NCBI GenBank assembly: GCA_028829895.1 | Contig: CM054181.1 | Location: 43,454,759 to 43,518,758 of the forward strand | Length of the DNA: 64,000 bases | Source: Sinotaia quadrata | Taxonomy: Eukaryota; Mollusca; Gastropoda; Architaenioglossa; Viviparidae | Reading direction: 5' to 3' | In this document: positions 25,501-37,500 of the stretch, one piece after another | Numbering within the stretch: position 1 is the stretch's first letter | Layout of the letters: every line of letters starts with the position of its first letter | Program-made: the position numbers and the translations under genes | Notes under the pieces: model-generated | Databases searched by the model: none | The model's input: the letters and a program-made list of their open reading frames with translations, nothing else | Told to the model about the DNA's origin: nothing

Positions 25501-28500
25501 TTTGGATGTGAAGGGTCTAATTCCCTGCTGAAATTATCTTAAAGTTTGATTTTTCTTTTTAGTGTTTTTTAAGTGATCTTTGTGACATGGAAGAAAATTT
25601 TTATTTTAAATGAATAGGGTAGCAAACATAATGATATATTACGTTTGCAGGTAAATTTTAAAAGAGCATAAACTCCTTTAAAGAGATACATTTTTCTTAT
25701 TTCAGGAATATGTGGTGTCTACTTCACTGTTTTAAAGTTTTAATACATATATTTTGTTGCTTGAGTGTGTTTATTGTATCTATGTACAGGTGGGGGTTCA
25801 CATTGCTGATGTCAGTCACTTCATCAGGCCAGGTACTGCTCTGGATAAGGAAGCAGCTAGTAGAGGCACAACAGTCTACCTTTGTGATCAGGTACACTAT
25901 TTATCCCAGCCTAATTCTTCCTGTCATTTTTACTGTAATGCACTCAGATCCGTTTGTCTGTGTACAGAAGTGTTCCTCATTGTAATTAATAGAGTGGTAA
26001 TGCAGACTTGGAACAAAAAGTTTGAATTTGGGGGTTCATGATAAGTTGTAACACCAGTAATTACTATAAAATTTTATTATTCAAACTTTAATACCTGAAT
26101 TTTAATTGATTTCTGGTTGCTTTGTTTATTGAAAATTTTTTTACAAACATCTTTTGGAATGACTTTTTGGATGTTTGTTTCAGCGTATTGACATGGTACC
26201 AGAATTACTCAGCTCCAATCTCTGTTCACTGCGTTCTAATGTAGACAGGTATGTTCATATCATCAGCATACAACTGGTGGGATGCAGGAGGGTGACTAAT
26301 AACACTAGATAAGGGTTGGGTGCAACACAATACAAGGGAATTGTTTATGTCAAGTGAGTTTTTCCTGAATAATTAGCTGATGGACAAACCTAATGTTTAA
26401 AGTTTACCCAACAGTGTCTCTCTTAGGACACCATAAGTGATGTATAGTTGGAAAAGCAGCATGACAGCTGCTTTATTTTTCATTTCATTGCACCAGAAGA
26501 GATACTTTTTTTCTTGATGAACTTATTTTAGGTTCTTGGGACATTGGTCCATTTTATAAATACAAATAACACAAACAAATAAAAATGTTTTATTAACATT
26601 GTTTTATTCTTTGAAATTAAGGTTTGCATTCTCAGTGGTGTGGGAGATGACAGATGATGCTGATATAATAAACACAAGCTACATGAAGAGTATTATTCAC
26701 TCAAAGGTAATTTATTTTCTGATGTTAAAACTAATACAGTCAACCTGCTTATTGGCTTAGACTTTGGACTACCTTGCATACAAGTGGAATATGCACTTAG
26801 CCAAAATACACATATGTACATAAACATTATAAGTATTAATTAAAGTTAAAAGTGTAACATTTTTACGTTGTTAAACAATTGAAATATTCCATATGCATGT
26901 AGTATATTAATATATAAACATTATTTTAAAGTGGCAGTTTTGAAAACAATAACTAAAATATATATATATAAGCCTTTAATTAACTAATACTCGTTTGGGG
27001 ATAACATGAATGTAATGATAATAATGAAAAAGTTAAAACTAGAAATCAGCATAACACTAAATTTTATGTATAATAGTACTGTATTGTTTTGTGTTTAGTG
27101 TTCCTGGTCTTTTAAATTTTTTTTTATAAAGTAGAAAATTACTGAGCATGAAGTTTTTACAGTGGTGATCTTGGTCTGACACCTTTACTGAAATCTTAAT
27201 ATTTAGCTCTGCTTGCCTCCAAATATTTACAGACATTTCAAGTTTTTACAGTGGTGATCTTGCTCTGACACTTTTACTGAAATCTTCTGCTTGCCTCCAA
27301 ACATTTATAGACATATTTCAGGCTTTGGAGCACTTCTATATATTCTTCCTTACTGTTGTAAATTGTTGCACTATCCATCAGCAACTATTACTATTAGTAA
27401 TAAATCTATAAGAACTACTTTCCTGTTTGCACAGGTGACTTGTGTGTATAAAAGCATTTACTATACACTTAACCAATTTACATATTAAATACTGAGTAAA
27501 ACATTGTTCATAAGAGTCCTTTCTAGATATATGATTTAAAGATTTGGCGGGGGGAGTTTGTAAATTAGAGTTGCTCTCTGCTTGTTTACTAGGTTGAATA
27601 ACCAAAAGTGTGAAGAAAAATTGGAATGTTCAGAAACTTAATAAGTTAATGATTTCTACCTGTACCAATAATTTCTGTTACAGGCTTCACTGACATATGC
27701 TGAAGCTCAGATGATGATTGACGATCCTAATAAACATGATTCAGTCACAGAAAGCTTGCGAAATCTCAACCGACTTGCAAAGATAATGAAGAGACGTAGG
27801 ATTGACAATGGGTATTAGTTGATTTTTTTTTAAATTTGTTTTATAAAAAGACATTTATTTGGCTATTTGTATTTTTCATTTGTGTATTTGAGGCTGTGTT
27901 TATTATGCAACTGATCAATTATACTTAATCTTTATACCTCACTTCTGTTAAATTTAATTTTGATTTAAACTTGCTTGCATTTTATTGTATTTTATTTTAT
28001 GTAGGCCTTTTCTTCTTTTAATTGTTTTACAGTTCTTTAAGTCTAGTCTTATACTTGATATCAGCTTGTTAGACAAAGAAAGGATTAATGGAATTTTTTT
28101 TTTTTTTTTTTTAATGGTTTTTATGCAAACAAATGTATCATAATAATGAAAAATAATCTTGAAAACTAATCTCCCTTGCTCTCCAAAAATTTAAATCCTG
28201 TCATTCATTAAGTCATGAAGGGAGTTAAAGTGACTGTTCGACATGAAATGGATCCAATTTTTAAGAAAAACAAGTAGATTAATTTTTTTAACCTTATTGC
28301 TTAGTGGAAAAACAAAGAAAATCTCATAACAAAATAGCACATAATTTTATCAGTCTATTGTTTAAGAAGTATAATACTTTGGATTATAGGTTTGTAATTG
28401 TAGATGAGTTGTTTTATAAATAATGGACATGGGTGGTTAGTTTAAAAAGTAGACTGATCTTTAAGTTTGGGAATGATGAGAATTAAATGATGAATGTAAA

Positions 28501-31500
28501 AGTTCTGTTTGGTTTACTGCCAAATAGATAATAGTTTAATACAATACATATGCAATTGCATTATTCTGAAGTAGAAACATTTAAAGTAGTGTGATCATTA
28601 ATTGCATTATAATACATTATTCACAATAACTGTAGTAAAATATGATATACACACTTGTTTATGATGACTGCAGTGAAATATATACACAGTTGGAGTGAAA
28701 TATGATATACACACTTGATCATGATAAATGCAGTAAAATATGATATACACACTTGTACCTGATAACTACAGTGAAATATGATATACACACACTTGTGCGT
28801 GATAGCTGCAGTGAAATATGATGCACATTTGTCCAAAATAACTGTAACAAATTACACATAACAAGAGTGTGTAATTAGTCACGTACCATTTTCCATGGAT
28901 AGATGCAATACCATAATGCATTTAATCAGTGTACTTTCCACTTTCATAATAATCGTATAATGCATCCTTTATGTTAGTTCATTTGCATGAGGTTAAGTAA
29001 ACTATAAGATGATGAAAAGCTAACTGGACCTTAGTTACAGTTATAAGCACTGATTACTATAATCAGAGAGATATGTCATGCTATATATTGAATATTCAGT
29101 CATGGCCAAGTTGCACAATGCCATTGAATGCATCAGTAAAGTGACAGTGATCTTCATTTTTTAATAAATAATATCCTTTTATTTAAGGGACATTTAGCAA
29201 ATTCTTGTGGCCTTAGTCCCAACTTGTGCATATAGTTGTGTCATTTCAGCCATTTCATTATCTTTACTAGTTCATTACTGGGTCCATTAATTAGGTCTAG
29301 GTTCTGCCATTATAAAAGTAACATGCAGATTATTAATTTTTTTCTTATTATTAAGTATTGTTTTACATGATAAGAGCACTGAAAGGTTCACTCCTGCATT
29401 TGACTGTCCAAAACTTTTCATGTGAACAACAAACATACTGAGATTTAAGAAATTTATGGAAGTCTCGGCACCATTTCTAGAAAAGTTATAAGCAATACAC
29501 AAACTCAGAGCATTTTTGCTAGCACCTTTTTTTTTTAATGGGGCTTAAACAAATGACCCCCTCCTCCTACAAAAAGGTGGACAGAAAGAAACCCACATGA
29601 ATTCTGGCACTTCTTTATGGGATAAAAAGCAATAGAATGAAACTTATATTTTTGCACTTACATATATATTTGTTTAATTAGAATATTTTCTTCTCACAGT
29701 ATTATAGATCCAAACAGTTTTTTTCTTCTGAATGTAATGTGATTTTGTAATGTTAATTTTTTATTTTCTCTAATCATTCATTTATTTGTTATGTTACTTT
29801 ACAAACTTATATGTTTATATTTGGTTTTCAGTGAATAAAAATATTTTTTCTGAAGGTTTGTACTGGTTAGAAAGGAGTAGTCTTCTGTTCAAATTTAACT
29901 TATTTTACATCTTTACTGCTGGATACTTTTATATTCAAGAAATTTAAATAATACAAATATATCCTATGAAATAAAAGATCTCTTTTTTGAAAAATAATAA
30001 AAGAGAACTTGTTTTTAAAATAATGCATTCTCAGCAACAAATTACTGATAGATATTCTCACACCAGTATTGTATGTGCATTTAGTGGGAAAGTACTGATA
30101 TCACTTTAACTTGTTTTAAACAGAGTTGAAGTAATTGTGCAGAAAAAAAATCTTGTTGCCACCATAGCATTTATATGCCATGGCATTCTGGTATCCAAGA
30201 TTTATAAACCCCTATGTCACTTTAAGTCAAGAAAGTTGTGGGTATTTACCGTTATTCAGTTTTGGGCTGTTGTCTTCTTGCCTCCTTGCTTGAGCAGTTA
30301 TACCAATGACAACCATTGTTTCATCTCCATTGGAAATCATCTTGCCATTTTCTTCCAGAAAATCCTGATTCATTGATTTGAAGATAAATAATTAATAATA
30401 CATATTGCAGACAATTTAATGAATAAATTAAATAATGTCAATTTTTTGTCATTAGGATTAGTTTTGATGTAATTTATATTTTAGTATTTAATTAACAGTA
30501 ATCCTTGTATTAAAATAAATTGACTAAAAGTAAAAACATCATATACTAAGGTTAGTGATTTACTTTAGTTAGTATATTCATTCTTTATTTCAGTTCCATT
30601 TGTTTTTAAATTGTTTCACCTCTGCTTTAGGTGTAGTGTATAGCTTCATTCTTTATATTGTTATCACTGATAGCAACACCAACTTTCTCAGTAATAGCAA
30701 CATCTTTCTTTTATATAACTTTTGCCTCTCTCCTGATTGCAAAGTTCTACTCCATAAGAATTTATGTCCTGACTGATATGGTAAACCTTTTAGCCTGATG
30801 TTTTCTGTTGCTAATGATGTTTTTTGTAGTTTGCTTTGTTTGTAGTTCGCACTATTTATTAGTGATTGTTGCTGCTAAAATTATTATAAATTTGCCTTTC
30901 ACTTTTAGTAAGTAGAGGAATAATGAAGAATTTCTGTGATATCATAGTCTAGAAAAGTTTAGAACAAGTGTGGAAAAAATATGTGATTTTTTTTTCTAAA
31001 ACAAAATTGTAAAAGCACTGTAAAAGAAATGATTAAAGAACGTATTAATATATTAATACTTGTAATAAAAGATACAGGAACAATACTGGTTTGATTAATG
31101 AATTAACTTATGGTAATACAAGATGATTTAAAATTAAGATATATAATCTTTTATAAACAATGATTCATTGTGATGGAAAGTTGACATTTGTATTTGACAA
31201 CACTGATTGAATTTGAAAATGAATTTGTGGCTAATTGGACATTAAGTTTAGGATAACAAATATTGAGTAGACACAGAATATAGGTTAGAGTTGTTGATAA
31301 TAAGAAAGAGAATTCATAAATTTAAGATGACTACTAAATAAGTTTAAGGCGTGTTAATTATAAATAAAAGTGTTAATAGAATTTATGGATGATTTCTGAA
31401 TTTTGTAGAACATGCTGTTTGGTGTTGTTATGATTTAGCGATAGAATCTGTAAATGTTTGGTGTATTGAATTGTCAGTTAGATCACTTCTTAATCAACAG

Positions 31501-34500
31501 GGCACTGAGTTTGGCATCCACTGAGGTTCGATTTTATGTGGACAGTGAAACTCATGATCCCATTGATGTCCAAGTCAAAGAACTCCGGTAGGCATTTTAA
31601 AGCACCACTTTAACCATTTACTGTATGAATTTAGGAATCTGTAAATATGTCCCTTCTTTTATTTATGATAATCTTATGAAATTAAATTAAAATAACTAAC
31701 AGTTTATATTCCACTCTTATAAGATCAGATTATTATATTGGAGGTTATATTTCAAATGACAGAGATGTGTTATTTTAAAATTAATTGATATATCACTTTA
31801 AATTTCGTGTGTGTATGTGTATTTAATATGTATTTCAAAGAACTGCAAGTTATTAAATATAGTCTGTAATTCATTTACCTGTTTGAACCAAGCCTAATGT
31901 AATTAAAATTTAGTTTCTTTTGATGAAGTTGGTTACATGGCATGGAAATTATGCATTTATTTATTCATGTAAATTTTAGTATAGTACCAAAAAGTAAGGC
32001 GTTGAAAAAAACACAGCAATTGTTCTTAAAAAAAAACAATCAAACAATCACTCTCCTGACATTTTTCAGTAATGATGATTCTTCTTACTTCTTAAACAGT
32101 GATCACTCTCTTTACTTCTTAAACAGTGATCACTCTCTTTACTTCTTAAACAGTGATCACTCTCTTTACTTCTTAAACAGTAATTACTCTCTTCTTAAAC
32201 AGTGATCACTCTCTTACTTCTTAAACAGTGATTACTCTCTTTACTTCTTAAACAGTGATTACTCTCTTTACTTCTTAAACAGTAATTACTCTCTTCTTAA
32301 ACAGTGATCACTCTCTTACTTCTTAAACAGTGATTACTCTCTTCTTAAACAGTGATCATCCTCTTCTTAAACAGTGATCACTCTCTTTACTTCTTAAACA
32401 ATGATCACTCTCCTTACTTCTTGAACAATGATCACTCTCCTTACTTCTTGAACAATGATCACTCTCCTTCTTGAACAGTGATCACTCTCTTTACTTCTTA
32501 AACAATGATCACTCTCCTTACTTCTTGAACAATGATCACTCTCCTTACTTCTTGAACAATGATCACTCTCTTTCTTAAACAGTGATAGTTTTCCTTACTC
32601 CTTAAACACTGGTCACTTTCCTTACTTCTTAAACAGTGAACACTCTTCTTAAGCAATGATGAGTCTCCCTATTTCTTCACCATCAATCACTGTCCTTCCT
32701 TTTTTAAACATTGATCACTCTCCTTGCATTGCATGCATCAGAGTATCACTGTGTTGTAAAATGTATAGAAATAATTTATAATTGTATATGCTACATTTAT
32801 TATTTTCTCAAGCATTAATATTATTATCATCTTAATATATTTATTCATTAGTTATTATTTATTTTCAATTTTTAAAAATTGTCTTTTCTTTGTTCCCAAA
32901 ACCTAAAACAAACCATGTTTGAGTGTCTTTAAAATAAACAGTTTGCGTGCAAAAGGGTTAAGGATGATTTAAAAATACATCTACACATCTAAAAAGAAAA
33001 TTGAATCACTGTGTAAGTCTATAAATACAAACATTTTACTTTGAAACAAAATATTTCAGAGATACTAACTCAATGGTAGAGGAATTCATGTTGCTTGCAA
33101 ACATCACAGTGGCAGAGAAGATCAAAATGGAATTTCCAAATTGTGCCTGTCTGCGTCGTCACCCTGCCCCACCACCTTCTAACTTTGAGCCACTCATCAA
33201 AGCAGCTGAATCGAAGGTTAATTCAGAAATAAACTTGTTCCTTTAAGGTTTTGAATATTATTTTTTTAGCAAAAATGCATGTTTCAATTGTAATTTTTTT
33301 TATTTATAGTTTCTTTCTGGTGACTAAAAATCTGAGGTGAAAGTGTTTGAATTTCACTAAAGTTTTGAAAGGAGAAAAAAATATGAGAGATACATTTTTA
33401 ACAAAAACTTATTTTTTTTCATTGTTCCTCAGACAAGTAGCGTGAAGATTTACAAGAAGTATTATTTAAAAAACATTTGTTGCTGCTACTTCAGAAAATT
33501 GTGGCTCTGCTATTAGAGAATATTTGTTTAGCATTTTATATCATATATTATTATTTTGAAATGACATTATTTCACTTATCATTATTGTCCGAATAAAACC
33601 AACTTCACATGACAACTATTATGTTTGATGAGTACTATTCACTATTAGTAGTGAAGCACAAGCAAGAGCAAAGAATGCTTTTGTGTTGATTGTCTTCAGG
33701 TTACAATTTCCAGTTTAGATTAAGAAGTGCTGAAGCCTCCATATACAAGTTTTAGCCTGTATATACCCCTCAGTATTTCAAACCATGAAAGAATATCGAA
33801 GCTAAAAGTTTTGTCAAAGGTTATTAGTTTTGATTAATATTTTTAATTCAGTATTAATATAATTGCTAAAGGGATCTTTTGTTGTGTGCATTAGAACTTT
33901 ATCATCGATGCCTCATCTGGAAAGGCGCTTTCTGACAGCCTAGATCGAGCTGTGTTTCCTGAGAACCCATTTTTTAACACCATGCTGCGGATCATGACTA
34001 CACGCTGTATGATGCAGGCAGTATATTTTTGCAGTGGCATGCTTCCTGAAAATGAATATGCCCACTACGGTTTAGCTGCACCCATCTACACTCACTTCAC
34101 GTCTCCTATTCGAAGGTAATTCATTTGATGGGGAAAATCTCTTGCATCTGTCCAACATTTCAAAGCTTTTAATTATCTCTCCCCTGAATCCTTGTTTTAA
34201 ATGTTAAGATTTATTATAGTTTCATTCCTGTTATCTTCCCTGATCTTTGTTGTAGCTGTTATTTGCAGTTTATTGATGTTTCATTCCATTTATCTCCTCT
34301 TGTTTATTATGATTTATTGTTTCATTGAAAAATTCTTTTTAACTTCTGCCAAGATTTCTTTCTTTCTTCTCTTTTACGATTATAAGTAAAACAGTGTCTA
34401 GAAAAATCAGCTTTAATGTTAGGCTTTTAGGTTAGGTTTTAATGTTAGGTTTTATTCTTTTTTAAGTTGTTTTTGAAACCTTTAGTAGTTTACATTAAAA

Positions 34501-37500
34501 TTTATAAGTTTATTCCATATTATTATTATTCTAGGTTTTCAGATATTATTGTTCATCGACTTTTGGCAGTTTGCATTGGAGCAGATGCATCTTATCCAGA
34601 TCTTCTTGACAAACAGCGAACACAGGTATATTGCTGTGCAAGTATTTAAATTTCCTGCTAATTACTTGCAGATTATACAAGTCATCATTAAAAAAATAAT
34701 TGTGGTAATATTTAAAATTTATTTCTATCAATAATTTAATTGTTTGTTTGTTTTTTATTTCAAGGCCCTTTGCAACAATCTCAACTATCGTCACAAAATG
34801 GCACAGTATGCAGGAAGAGCATCTGTCAACCTCCACACACAGGTATATCTTTGCATTTATTGGCTGAATTCATAATTTACTGTGGCTTACTAAAAAGCTC
34901 CATGGTTGTTCATATATTTGTTCATCAACATTGGCCGAGTTTGAACAATGCTGTCAAGTTTAAGCACAGGCATTTAAAATATTATGTAAACACACTATTT
35001 ATGAACATTAATATGTAGATGTGACTTACTAAAATGTTCCACTGATGTTTCTATACTTGTATGACTTTGAACAGTGTTCTATGGCTTAAGCTAAGAAAGA
35101 TAGATAGATTAATGGATGGATAAGATATATAGGATTGGATTGGATGGATGGATGGAAAGAAAGATAGATACTGCATATTCAGTGATACACATTTTAAAAT
35201 AAGATTCTGAAGATGTTTATATTTTCTCAAATTCAATGGATAATTATGCATAGTGTTAAATAAATCAGGCACTCTACTGCAAAGCAAGAAGCAGCATCTA
35301 AAATACTGAATGGGTTTCAAAAACAACACAAAAAAATAATTATTATGCCAGCCTGTTTTATGTACTTGCTCTATATGTTGCAAGTTGCAAATGAATACCC
35401 AAAATGGACACCTGTTTAAAGAATATATTCAAATATATTATTTGCCAAACAATCTAGTGTAGCTTATGGGTGTTATTGCCAACATTGATAACCAAATTCA
35501 GTAATTAAACTTCAAATAATTTCTTGGAATATATTCTTATTTCTAAAGGAATATTTCAGCAGGAGTTCTTTATTTCATTTTTTAAGAAGTTTTTATTCAA
35601 GGGAAAAGTTCTGCCTGTATTTCTCCTCCCCTAGAGATATTTTGAGAAATAATGTGGATCAAATTTTATGAGCACAGATTATTCAACTTAAATCTAATCA
35701 AATGTAAGATATAATGTGAACATTTGTTTTGAACATGTGCAAATACTATGGAAATATTATGTGTGTGATTGATGTATGACATAAATAAATACAGCATGTG
35801 TTTCTGCAAAACAGCAGATGACTTAAATAGTTTTTGCAAAATGTATAAACATCAGCATCATTTATACTTGTAGCTAGGGTGTACATAGTAACAATTACTT
35901 CTCATTTGAGAAGGAAATATGCCACTTTCTCAACCCAAACTTTTGAGTAGATTGGCATAGTGATTAAAGTTTCTTTAACAACAGATTGGTGCAAGAGTCA
36001 TAATTTAAAAAAAAAAAAGTAAGTATACAGCAGTTATCACAAGCGAACAGTTTTGACAGTTCATCTGCTGCTTTAATATGTTCAGTTAGTAGAGAAATGT
36101 CAGATTGGTATGAGTTATAAAATAAAAAAGTAAGTACATGTATATAGTAATTTTACTAGCAAATACTGTTTTTAGTTCATCTGTTGTTTTGACATCATTT
36201 AGTAGAGAGAGTACCTTTAATTTATTTATATCAGTGGTTCCCAAATTTTCTTGGTTCATGGTGCCTGTAATATATTAGTATTTTTTCAACAGTGATCATA
36301 GTCAAAAACACCTACCAATTGCATTTATGTTAGTGTGGTTTGGTGTATTTTGTGTATTCTACGGTGCCCTCCCACCCCCTTTCCCAATTGAGAAACACTA
36401 ATTTATATTCATTGGGAGTAGAAATCACATAAATCTTTGTTTCCATTATAAACACACATTTTATAGTCACTTTTATATTTTGAATAAATTCTCAGTCTTG
36501 CTTATAAAAATGAATTGTAAAGACATTTACATGATAAACAGAATTAAAATATTTTGCCACATTTATAAAATTTTGTACCTATTTGGGCTTTGCATTTAAA
36601 TATCAGTAATACACTGAGATGCCTTTTTTTTTTGTCAGTACAGCTGTTTTTTAAAACCCGAGTTCAAGATGAAAATGGCTATATTCTGTTTGTGAGAAAA
36701 AATGCCCTGCAGATACTGATTCCTAAGTATGGGCTTGAGGGCACACTGTTTTTAAATGCTCCTGAAAAGGGCGGATCTAGCATTTTCAAGTACAATGAAC
36801 AGGTATGGTTAGCAAAGTTTTACTTTTCATATTGCATCATTTTAGCATATTTATACAAGCTGAAGTTAGATATGAACTTGTAATTTTAATTTTGGATAAA
36901 GAAAAATGTATGCAGCTTGTTTATTCTGTTTTTACTTTAATAAGAGGAGCACAGCGTTTGTGATGTCATTGTTTTGTGTGCACCATTTTCACTTTATCTT
37001 TTACCAACTAGAATCAGAAGTGTAGATGGTTATGACTTTTGTGTGTGCCATTATCATTACAGCTTTTACCAACCAGGATCAGAAGCATACATAGTTATCA
37101 TGAAGTTTATGGTATCATATTTTGTGACTGTTCCATCGCTACATATGGTTCAGGTTGATTATTCACTAATCTTGGTAAATCCCCAAATCATGCAACACAG
37201 AACATAACTCTTTAACGGTACATTTTTTTTTTTTTAGGCATGGAATATTTTGTTGTTATTTTATTACTTTTGACATAGCTTCTCTACTTTATAAAACAAA
37301 ACAAAAAATTAATTAAAAAGTCACAAACTGAATACTTTTAAGCATTAATCATTTCATATTCTGATTGTAAACATGGTATAATTACTTTTATGCAATAATT
37401 GTACTTGAAAATTGCATTAAATACAATTTTATAATTTCTACCATTATAACACTAAAATAAAAGATAAACTTTATTATATCACTAATTTGTGATTATATTT

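Noticed and set aside
32080..32725. CRISPR-like appearance of regular 25-27-bp repeats
   Set aside because: There are no unique spacers. The repeats are directly abutting, the context is a eukaryotic intron, and there are no cas genes.
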